64,000 nucleotides of DNA, from assembly GCA_001599935.1 (NCBI GenBank), contig BCIJ01000002.1:451678-515677 (forward strand), written 5' to 3'. The stretch's first letter is position 1, and the number at the start of each line of letters is the position of its first letter. The translations under genes were made by a program, and so were the position numbers. Under the pieces are notes generated by a model. The model saw nothing but the letters and a program-made list of their open reading frames with translations, was not told the origin of the DNA and searched no databases. This document shows, piece by piece, positions 32,396-42,400 of this stretch. This DNA comes from Holtermannia corniformis. Its lineage: Eukaryota; Basidiomycota; Tremellomycetes; Holtermanniales.

Positions 32396-34066
32396 ATGAC
32401 CGTCGCGTCCCATTGCATTCCCAATCCCGATCTATTCACGCGATGGGCCTCGTCACCCCGCTACGACATGCTGAACAATAGTATCTTTGCCAACTACGAT
32501 ACATCCGACGCAGACCAGCCTCGAGGGCAGGAGAACAGGGTCACCGGCGCCGTCGTGAAATTGGCGTTGCTGTGCATGGAGCTTCACGAAGCAGACGAAC
32601 GTGTTTGCTTCGTCGAACAGAGTCTCGATCTCGATTCGGCCCGGTTTACCACAATGTCATGGCGCAACAACCCCTTGCGAGCGCTCTACGAACACCATTG
32701 GCGACAGCTTGATCCCTCCTCCTCGAAAAACTCCGCTGTGGTGGGTCCGAGAAAGCCAGACTGTACGCTGGGTGGCCAGATCCCGACGGACCGGCCCAAC
32801 GTCATGCTGCTGGAGGTCAAGCTCGTAGGGGAGACCAAGCCGTACGGTGCATCGCCCACCGCCCCATCAAGCCACGCGATGGCTCATCGCCATGGGAGCT
32901 CCCAACTGTGCTTCTACCTCGTCTCTCTCAACAGGATGTGTGGTACAGAGGACGGGTTCACAGCTACTGCCGGTCTTTTCCGCCGATACTTTCTCTCGGA
33001 TCCAAACACCATCCTAATCGAGGGCTCTAGGACTTGGCAAAGCACTCGCGAGTCCTACAGCTTTGACGAGCTAGTGGCTGCTGGCTTTTTTCAAGTTGTG
33101 TCGCCGCCTGGCGCTGGACTCTCGTCATTATTCACACCGGCCCTCGCGGGACGTTTGGAATGCGGATCGGCTGCAGAGCGCATGTGGACGACCTTTTCGA
33201 CCGCTATCGGCCGAGTTTTCGATCATTCTCAAGTCACAACGACCGATGGCCGCTCGTGGCTGCACTACGAGCTCCAGGCCAACGAGGGAGGGTTGGTCGA
33301 AATTCTCAAATCGACCACTGCGTTCGAAAGCGCCGTACGTGCGCGGCGCAAGCGCAAGCACAACGGGCAGGTCGGTCCGCCATCGCCCGATTCCGACGAT
33401 CATGCTGGTTCCGGCGCCGCGGCCAGTTCGCCCTTGAACATCACTGGCAACAATTCTTCTACCGCCAACGCCCATCCCTTCCAACCTCCGCCCCCGCCGA
33501 CCGGACAGAGCCAGAGACCCAGTCACCCGTCTGGTGATTCCGCCAGTGTCTCCTCCGCAGACAAGCTCAAGTCGCTCGATGTTATGCCAGGGCTCAAGGT
33601 CACTGTCCCAGTCGACACCTTGTCTGCCTGGTTCGAACAGCATGCCGGCCAGAGAATCTCGAGTGACTTGCTCGAGAGCCTTCTGCGGTCATTCGGGGTC
33701 TCGGATGTGCATCACAGGGGGGTCGCAGCGGCAAACGGCCATACATCCGTGAACGATGATCCCGAGACGAACGGCTCAGAAGTCGACCACTTGCGCGGAT
33801 GGCGCCAGCCATATCGCGAAGTTCCGCTCGGTCAGGCCAGGGAGGCAACGGCTCAGAAGTCGGCGGCGCTCAACCTCAACGGCAATGTCGACGACGGAGA
33901 AGGACTCACTGACTACGAGTTCGGTTCGCTGGCTGATGATGAGGCTGCGTTGCAAGAGCTTGAAACCGAAGAAGAGCGTCACGATCGGGAGGAGATGGAG
34001 CATCGCGCTCGAGTCGCGGTGTTGGACTCGCTCAACATCCGTTTCGTGGTCATCCCGTCCATGTGA
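32396..34066 (+). CDS. PD-(D/E)XK-like paralog 2, function unknown
   Basis: Uncharacterised 556-residue intronless protein (ATG 32396, stop ending 34066), paralog of the gene at 27863-29491. Candidate motif residues: P121-D122, E146-T-K148 followed by PYG, H164 and H166 in AHRHGSSQ, and Q170 and Y174 in SQLCFYL. The D-to-E spacing is 24 residues in both paralogs, and K-to-Q spacing is 22 here and 23 there. After the core come FDELVAAGFFQ, SLFTPA, then TAFESAVRARRKRKHN (basic, nuclear-signal-like). A Ser/Pro/Asn-rich linker of about 130 residues and the shared tail ETEEERHDREEMEHRARV plus AVLDSLNIRFVVIP follow. The N-terminus has ASHCIPNPDLF, faintly echoed upstream of paralog 1. There is no membrane segment or signal peptide. 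A RecB-like nuclease fold is a hypothesis; a lineage-specific protein of other function is possible. Confidence 0.75.
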   Translation: MTVASHCIPNPDLFTRWASSPRYDMLNNSIFANYDTSDADQPRGQENRVTGAVVKLALLCMELHEADERVCFVEQSLDLDSARFTTMSWRNNPLRALYEHHWRQLDPSSSKNSAVVGPRKPDCTLGGQIPTDRPNVMLLEVKLVGETKPYGASPTAPSSHAMAHRHGSSQLCFYLVSLNRMCGTEDGFTATAGLFRRYFLSDPNTILIEGSRTWQSTRESYSFDELVAAGFFQVVSPPGAGLSSLFTPALAGRLECGSAAERMWTTFSTAIGRVFDHSQVTTTDGRSWLHYELQANEGGLVEILKSTTAFESAVRARRKRKHNGQVGPPSPDSDDHAGSGAAASSPLNITGNNSSTANAHPFQPPPPPTGQSQRPSHPSGDSASVSSADKLKSLDVMPGLKVTVPVDTLSAWFEQHAGQRISSDLLESLLRSFGVSDVHHRGVAAANGHTSVNDDPETNGSEVDHLRGWRQPYREVPLGQAREATAQKSAALNLNGNVDDGEGLTDYEFGSLADDEAALQELETEEERHDREEMEHRARVAVLDSLNIRFVVIPSM

Positions 34067-34780
34067 CAATCCGGTGAGTTGTCCGTGCGGTGCGACGCGT
34101 TGTACTTGCATCAGACGTATCTACAGACAGGTCAAGGACGCGCAAGGTAACACGATTGATTCTTTGTACAGTGGCCGATGATCGTAATGAAGTCTGTATC
34201 ATAGTGTGCTTCGTAAGATCACGCCTACGGAGTAAGGTCAGGAAAGAGTCCGCCGTACAAGTTTCTGCCGCGTCCTTCCATGATTCGATCAGCTTCAGTT
34301 TCTGCTTTCGGAATCACAGACAAAAGTTGTCAAGTGTCAGAGAGGGAGACAAGGAAACAGCCAGGCCACCGTAAAACTGTTGGCATGAGCTGAGCCACGA
34401 TGCATTTCGTTTTGCACGACAAGAGCAGCTTGAAGTGGCACCGCAGAGTCGCCTTGAGATTGTGCTGCTGCTACTTCGCCCACAATTTCCAAATGCCGAC
34501 CTAACAAGAGGCTGTCAGCCGGATTTGAGCAGCTTTGAAACGGCCTTGAAACGCCTGTTTATCATCAACGAAAGACTGTACGTCCACTCACGCGGCTTTG
34601 TGGCCTATCGACTTTTGCACTGGCCATCTTTAGGGCTCCAGAGCGGTCTCGGTGTCGGCCGGGAATACACCCCGTGACCAGCTTGCCAGAGCTGAGTCTG
34701 CTCCACACGAGATTCAGGGTCATCAACTGACATGCATGCAAAGCAGCGCAAACGAAAAACAGTCTACCTCTCCCTCCTCT
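34067..34780. other. Intergenic between paralog 2 and the kinase
   Basis: About 710 bases between convergent genes. An 80-codon plus frame at 34435 has no ATG and no family features. I found no further copy of the paralog-family tail here. Confidence 0.5.
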
Positions 34781-37700
34781 CTACCTCAGCCTCTCCCATC
34801 CGTGCTTTCCGACCCAGCCCGACCCGCCTCGTAAGAAGCGGTGCTGCAACAGAGCATCGGCAGTAGGACGATCCGCAATCTCGAGCTGAAGGCATTGATG
34901 CACGAGGTCGGCAGCGTCGCCTAGCCGACCGCCCCCATCGCTCTCTAGACCATCGTCTGCATCCTCGCAGCGCTCACGCAACGCTTCTTCAGCTTTGGTT
35001 CCGGACTTGAGACCGTCCATGACTTCGTCCGGTAGCTCGGTGAAGGGCGTTTCGCCGCACAGCAAGACGTAAGCGACGACGCCGAGCGCCCACACATCTT
35101 GCTCCTTGCCGCCATACATGTCGCCACGGAGGATCTCGGGACTGGCATAGTGCAGCGTGCCCGAAAAGGTATCCCACCGCTTGCCGGGTCGCCAGTGTGC
35201 CGCCGAGCCAAAGTCGATGAGTTGCGCGCGGCCCTTGCCATCCAACACGACGTTTTCGTCCTTGATGTCACGGTGGACGATCGAGTTGGCGTGGAGAAAC
35301 GCAACCCCGTCGACGAGCTGACCGAGTAGCGAGCGAATCTCGAACGGTTGCAGGCCCATTGGCTCCGACTCGACGCGGTCGAACAAGTCGAGGCCAATGC
35401 CAAAGCGAGGCATCACCACTACGAAAGAGTCAGATCGGCTGAAGCTACTTTGAGCAACGCACTGTAGTAGAACTCCTTGTCCTCGAAGAAATCGAGCAGC
35501 TTGCAGACATTGGGATGGCCTGTCATCTTGCTCTCCTTGACCTCGGTCTTGAGCGTCTTGTGCGTCTGCATGGGCGCGCTGACGGCAGCAGCGGTGAAGC
35601 CTGGGAACGGCTTTTCGACCGCGGGCGTTTGAATACCGGGAGTTGGAGGAAGCGGGGCAAGTCGTCCTGGATCCCAAGGTGGCGGCGTTGCTGGCGGGTG
35701 GTACGGCAACTGTCGCAGCTGGTCCATGACATGCACTAGCCCGTGTCAGTACATATCCCATCACGTCAGGTGCCACTCACGCTCGACGGGGATAGGGCCT
35801 AGCACACGATGCTTCTTCCAGCAGTCTGCCAGGATCCGGGACTTGATGATATACTTGATTATAACCTCATCCTTTGAAGCGTCAGTCTCACATCATCAAC
35901 CTCGCAGTCCCACTCACCCCAATTGGCTCCCCATTCGGACCCTTGACCTTGGCTCGCATGACCAAGCCATAAGCGCCCTTGCCCGCCTCGCTCAAGATCA
36001 CATAGTCGTTGATGCCCCGTCCACCCACACCGCCAGTCGTCTCGCCCACCGGTGTGCCGCACTCGCTCGGCGCAGTGATACTAGGCGCAATCGATACCGT
36101 CGATTCGCCGCGCGCAAACGCTGGCGGCAGCGGCTGCGGCGATACCGGCGGTTTCGAGCCTCCTGGACTTACCGCTCCCAATGCTGGCGAGCGGAACGGC
36201 GAAAACGACTGCAAGCTCGGTTTCTTGTTCAGTAGCTTTGCGTTGGGCGGCATGACGGTGCTAGGAGGGAACGCGAAGGGCTGGACGACGCGGCCGGCCA
36301 CGAGCGAGATCCGGCTCGTGTCTCTGCGTCGAGGGGATCGAGGAGACCGTGGAGGAGAACTAGAGGCGGAGCTTTGACGCGTCAGATCGACGGCTGAATG
36401 ATGCGTCGATAAAGCGCGAGCGTAGGATCGGATCGACTCAAAGTTTGCGTCGCGCGACACGGGCGATGCTAGAGGCGGCGTTGGCGGCATTGTCGACTCT
36501 TGCATGTCGATCGTCGGTGACGAGACGGGCAGTAGAGCGGTCGCGTTCAGCGGCGTTGATTTGAGCGGCGATGGCTTAGCTGGTGACGCAGCGAATTTGA
36601 CAGCGCTCTTGGTCGGTGTGGGCGCCGTGACGCCGATTGTTGCAGGCGCCATGCTGCCGGCAAGACCGATTTGTGTGACGCCGTATTGACCTGCCAAAGA
36701 CCCGTGCTCGGGCAGGTCCGACTCCATCTCCTCGCCCAGTAGCTTGAACAGCCGCTGGCGCTCCCTCTCACGCCGCGTCATGCCCGTACCCGCAACGGTG
36801 CCTAGTTCCGTATTCCCCGCACCAGGCTCCTTCATGCTTTGAGATCGACTGATAGTACTTGGTGCTTGCGAAAGGACCAAGTCTTCGCCGAGCCACTTGT
36901 CCAGAGGCTGGTTCGGCTCGCGCTTCAGCGCCTCTTCGAGGTCCTCTGAGCGCTCCTGAACGCCTTCCTTGACCGCTGCCCATTCCTCTACGTGCTCTGC
37001 ACGCGGCGCATCGTCCAGCTCGCCACTAAGTGTGCCAAGCGCGCTCAGTCTCGCCCACAGCTCGAGATCTTGCAGCACGGGCGGCGCAGAGCGCGCGCCA
37101 TCGCGGCTCGGTGGGCCAGAGACGGTACCAGTAATCGGAGCTGGAACAGGTGCTATAATATCCGCCGTGGCCATTGTCGGCGAGCGCGGACTATTCGGAA
37201 CCGAGTCGAGAGATATAGCCATAGGCTGGCCTTCGGGAGGGTCCGTACCACCCAGATCAGGCGTCATGACTTCTGCAGAGTGAGATCTCTGCAAAGGCCG
37301 GAACGTCGCATGCAATACGGAGCTCATGGTCGGCGTCGTTGGCGGTAGACCGTCAAGCATGAGCATTGCCCCTGGGCGGTTCGATGCCGCTTCTTCCAGC
37401 GCCTCTTCCCAGCTGGTCCGCTGGCTTCTTCGCCTGCGCGCCTCGTCCGACTCGTCGCTTTCGCTCTCGCCTGTACTCACGCCGCTCGCTGAGAGGCCCT
37501 CGCTGGACGAAGCCAAGCTGCGCCCATAGGCTCTCAGCTCGCGCCACTCTTGCGTCGTCGGTGTCAGGATGACCCGACTGTGCTCGAAATCGGGTGAACC
37601 GGGCGAGATGTGAGCCGGAAAAGTCGGCGGTAGGTGCGCTTGTAAAAAGTGATGGTTTGGCGAGATGGAGTGAGAGCTTCCGGGCGGGGGTAATGTCAGG

Positions 37701-38711
37701 TTACGCCGTGAATAGATTGGAATGGGCGCCTGAGCTTGTCGGGGAGGAGAGACACCCGAGCGAGTGGGTGATGTCGAGCGTGAGGATGAGCGCGAGGGGT
37801 TGTGGTGGTAGAACCGGGCGCTGCGAGTGTCAGTCGCTGCAAGAGAGCTTTGACCCGACTCACCTGTTATCCCAGCCTGCATTCTCCGGACTGCTCCTCC
37901 TCGAGACCGTCTCTGGCGAGAGTAACACTCTTGCCGAGCCTTCGCTCGCGACCCTTGTCTTGCTGGATCCACTCGTCCTGCGCTCCTTGACTCTGTCCTG
38001 TGCTTCATTCTTGGCCGATGCGAGCGACTTTAGAGGAAGCGCCCAGTCGCTGACCAGATCACCCCAGCTGCGGCTCGCCGACATTGCCAGGGTCGATTCT
38101 GGACCGACTTGCCTCGGTCCACTCTGTGCTCTTACACGGGACAAGAGGACGCCTGATCGGTGACGACGCGGTGTAGGAGGCGGAGGGATTGCGACCGGGC
38201 CACGGCGAAGAGCCGAAGGGGGCGCAGAGTGCGATGGAGCGAGGGGTGGGAGGGGATCTGGAGACTCGGAGCGATTCTGTTCGAGCAGAGAGGGGGAAGG
38301 CGGTCCATGGCGAATCGGCTTTGCCGAGCCTGGAGTTGGCTGTGCGGGTAGGTCTATCAGTACTTTGACTGCATCGTCGACGTTGCGAGCCGGTGATTCA
38401 GGGGTCGGTGGGTTTTGATGCTCGGCTACCGTCTCGACCTCTCTACCTTTGCCTTTGCGCTCTCTCGACCGGAGCAACGCGAGTTCGCGTTGGTAGCTGA
38501 GCTGCTCATCTTCTTGATCCTCGAAATCGGACGAACGCTGGAGCAGACCGGCTCTCGAGCTTCGACGAGTGGGCAAGCCAGGTTTGAGGTGCTTGCCGCC
38601 AGAGGTCCCACTGTCGATCGACGAGGATGGGGTAGGGAGCTGAGCGGCCGGTTGTCGAGTCCGGGGCGAGTCGAGGTGCAGGTTGTGCGAGGTCAAGGCG
38701 ATGACGACCAT
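34781..38711 (-). CDS. Ser/Thr kinase with PAS-kinase-like catalytic domain
   Basis: CAMK-group kinase closest, by motif memory, to PAS kinases (Psk1/Psk2, PASK). The ATG at 38711 begins MVVIALTSHNLHLDSP. About 900 mostly Ser/Pro-rich residues follow, with no recognisable PAS domain. The catalytic domain has the Gly loop EAGKGAYGLVMRAKVKGP, the Lys in EVIIKYIIKSRILADCWKK, LGPIPVELHVMDQL, PNVCKLLDFFEDKEFYY, GIGLDLFDRVE, the HRDIKDENVV catalytic loop, DFGSAAHW, SGTLHYASPEIL and DVWALGVVAYVLL. The stop is at 34781. IK.KIL.D.W, LLD.FED..FYY, G.GLDLFD and LIDFGSAA are PAS-kinase-like. A roughly 60-residue Pro-rich insertion (PPATPPPWDPGRL onward) sits between the alpha-C region and beta-4. Two introns in the N-lobe were confirmed in frame. 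It is divergent from SKI3. Confidence 0.83.
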
Positions 38712-39485
38712 GTCGACTAGACGTGGACTGGCAGGAGGATAGCTGAGATGGGCAGTGATGAGCAGGTCAGCTACACATGTCCAGCTGGGTATCGAGGGAA
38801 AGACTGTCAACGCACGTTGGCTCCTCGGCCGTCCTTGTCGGATCTCTAGCGAGCTTGCTCTTGACCTGGTCACCCTCTGGCCGTCTTGTATGCGCAGCAG
38901 ACGTCTGCTGGCGTCTGAGCAGGGTACTGATCGCTCGGCGTCACCGCTCGGGGAGATCGACAGAAGTCGAGGGCGACAGTGCAGGATCGACAGTGTCCCG
39001 GCTGACGGCGACTAGAAAGACGAGGATCGGTCAGCACCGTGTGCTCTCTAGATCATCTCAGACGTGCTGGCCAAGAGCTGGGGTGAAAAGAAGGATGCTC
39101 CGAGAGACCTCAAAGGGAATCTTGGCGACGACCAAGAGTGCGAGAGCAAGGGGAGGTGCAAACTTGCTGGCTGTGACTCTGGCTGCTATGCGAGCGACTT
39201 GGTGTCTATCGATGCTGGCAGCGTCGAGGGCGACGCTGGCTGCTTGCTGACCGTGCCAAGGTGCAGACAGGGAGGAATGTAAGAGTACGGGGCGGTGGGC
39301 AGGAAATCCAACAGGAGACCATCACGCGCCGGTCCATCGACGGCTTCGACGACGACGGTACTGACAACGAGCTTGCTCCCATCCCTGTGCGAGTCTTCAT
39401 AGCGATCAAGAGAGAGGGCAGAGCGTAGCAGATCAAGAGACAGAGCAAGGCCGGACACACGCCGAGCGCGACGGCCTCACCGGCC
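38712..39485. other. Divergent promoter region, kinase / SKI3
   Basis: About 775 bases between the kinase and SKI3 start codons. Open frames on both strands have no recognisable family content. Several ATGs precede the SKI3 start and could be upstream ORFs if the leader is long. No repeats seen. Confidence 0.5.
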
Positions 39486-42400
39486 ATGTCAAAGGCGGCC
39501 CTCAAGTCGATCAAGCACCGGCTCGGGAACAAGGACTATGAGTGGGCGCTCACTGAAGCCAACGATCTGCTCAAGGACAAGCAGACAGACACGGCCGATG
39601 CGATCAATGCGTATGTCAAGTCTGCATCGGGCTCCATCTGACCTCGACAGCTTGATCTTTCGTGGTCTGGCCTTGTTGAACCTCGATCGCTGGAAGGAGT
39701 CGGAAAAGGTCAGTAGCTGCAAGCTGATCAAGCAGCGAGCTGACTCGGATCGCGTTGTGCAGTCATACCTGCATGCTTTGTCCTTGTCGCCGAACCATCC
39801 TTTGGCTCTGACCGCACTCGTCAAGGCGTATACCAAGCGAGAGGAATGGGAAGATCTTGCAAAAGCTCTCGAGGTGTCTGTCGACGCGGCCTATCAATCG
39901 TCAGTCTGTCACCCGCGGCCTGTAGCTGCTAAACTGACCTCGACTGCAGCGACGACGTCGAAAAGTGCGCTGGGCACCTGCACGAGCTACTGGCGTTGCG
40001 GAAAGAGCATGGGTCGCAGACAGAGGCGTGTACTTTGCTACTCCTCTCGAGTACATGCCTGACCGCACCACAGTTCCTCGACACGCTGCGCATCTTGCTG
40101 CCCTCTTCTCCACTCTTTTCATTCCTGCAAGCACTCTCAGCGCCGCCTGCAACAGACTACATGCCCTTCCAACTCCCAACCTATCCCAGTAGCTCAACAC
40201 CAGACTTCCCATCTCCAATCCCACCCGTCTCACTACTCATCACGACCCACTCGCTCGCCGTACTCCTCTACACGCTCGTCCACCGTGAAACCTCGCTTCA
40301 AGCCGAGGAGACGACCCAAGTCAAGCGCGCAAGACAACGGATCGGGGGCGGTCTCTCACCCGATGGTGTGATCTGGGAACTCAGGAGTGGGTCCAGGGGT
40401 CAAGAGGTCGTGAAGCTCTACCGCGAAGTCGGGGCCCACCCGTCGGCGAGCGAAGAGGTGCGGAGGGAAGTCGAGGTGCGCGAGCTCGACTTCTGGCGCC
40501 AGCTCGCGAAATCTGCGCGAGTTACCTTGGACCGTAGTCAAGTCGCTTGCTGACTCATGGATAGGCCTGTCGAACCCAAACCAGTCAAGGAGAAGAAGAC
40601 ACAAGCGGCCGATGTCGACCCTCTGGCGCTCAAGACCCCGGCCATCTTCGACCCTACGCCCGCCTCCGCTGAACCCCTGACGAAAGCCATCATCGTGCAA
40701 AAGGTCGACGAGCTCGCAAAGGGCATGGTACTGCTCGGTATATCCAGCGCGAGCGCTGAACAGGGATGGCGATGGTTGCTCGAAGGCAGCGATCACCGCT
40801 CTTTGGGTGAGTCATAGCCGCGACTCACTTGCGGATGCTCATCAAATATAGACCAATACGACCTAGAACTGCTGCACAGATACGCGCAAGCCTTCCCCGA
40901 CTCGGCGATGACCACGTTTATCCTCTCATACCTCGCCTGGGCCCGTCGCGAGCTGCCCGAGCTCGTAGATGCAGACGCTTCCGACTCGGATCACGAGCCT
41001 GCCGAGGCCGGCGCAGAAGTCACGCCACGCAAGGTCAAGGTCAAGAAACAAAGCAAAGGCAAACAATTGCTCAACGCACGTGAGCGTCGCAAAGCCAAGC
41101 GCAAGGCCGTCTCGCAAGGCGGCGCAAAGAACGAGGACCTGGACCGCGAAGAGCGAGAAGAGATCTTTGCGACCATGGTGGTGCGTACCTCTGGGCGAAG
41201 ACTGGGCGGAGCTGATGTGCTATTGTAGAAAACCCTTGCCGAATTGCCAAGCTCATTGTTCGCGCACAGAGTCATGGCCGAGGCGTATGTGGCCGAAGAA
41301 GACTGGCCGAATGCCATCTCGGTCGCAGAGCGCGGACGAGAGATCATCAAGAGCATGCAGGCTGAGCGTGGCTCCAAGATGGCTTTGTGGGTCTTGTTCT
41401 GCAGGTCTCAGATCGGGCCCTACTGACTGTGAGATTGTAGGGCTCAGACGGCGTTCGATACCTCACTCGGTGTGGCGCTAGTCCACTTCTTCCCGCCCAA
41501 ACATCACCTCCGCGCTGGCCGGCTTCTCGACACCGTGATCGACTTTGACGCGACCGATATCCCCGCGCGGATGGGCCGCGGCCACATCTTGCAAGCTGCA
41601 GGACAATGGGTTGAAGCGCAGGCCGAGTTCCAAGTCGTCGTCGATACCGCTGGCGAGAGTGCTGTCGGCGTCGAGGCCAAAGAGGAGGTCGGGTGGTGTC
41701 TTGTCCAAGCGGGTAAGATCGAAGAAGGTCGCGAAGTGCTTGAAACGGTCGTTGAAGTGCGAGACTCGCGCGCTGAGCAAGCTGGCGGCGGTGAAGAAAA
41801 GGATCGTGCTCGCGCTTGGTGGAGGCTCGGGCAAGCCGAGTGGGCTCTGGGTGGTATGCTAATCGCAAGCAAATGGACCGTTGCTGACTTCTCAGACGAC
41901 GAAAGCAAAGAGCGTGCACACGACTGGTATGTCGCATCACTGCGCTGCCTCGAGATCTACGCCCCGGCTTTTTCCGCCCTCGGCGTCGTCTACTCGACTG
42001 CCACCCCGCCAGACGAAGAGCGCGCACTTGCATGCTTCCAGCGTGCTTTCGAGCTTGATGCGACTGAGACGGACGCAGCGCGTCGCCTGGCTTCCCTGTA
42101 TGCCGACCAAGAAGAGTGGGAACAGGTCCGCTCCATCGCTACTCGCGTCATGGAAGGCGAAGGCGGGCTCGAGGGCGCAGAGGACGGCGAAAAGCTGTCG
42201 GGTAAGAGTCGGTTTGCCCCAAAGAACGGTTGGGCTTGGAAGGCCATGGGTGCCGTCGAAGTGGTGCGTCGTCTTACGAGGCTAGGGCTCGTCACTGAGA
42301 CGATGTAGTACTACCGCAAGTGGGCTCTTGCTGCACAAGCATTCCAGATCTCGCTCAGGGCCGACATCGACGACGTGGCGACGTGGATCCGTCTGGGCGA

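Noticed and set aside
34435..34677. 80-codon plus-strand frame between paralog 2 and the kinase
   Set aside because: There is no ATG in the frame, a stop lies just upstream, and no splice site or family supports it.
36000..38000. Metal, RNA or defence gene cluster spanning the window
   Set aside because: Metal- and RNA-related genes are scattered among unrelated housekeeping genes in mixed orientation. Fungi rarely organise these as operons, so adjacency is not evidence of a joint system.
40534..40564. Apparent frameshift in SKI3
   Set aside because: The first AG would give a 31-nt intron and the wrong frame. The next AG at 40584 gives a normal 51-nt intron and keeps the frame.
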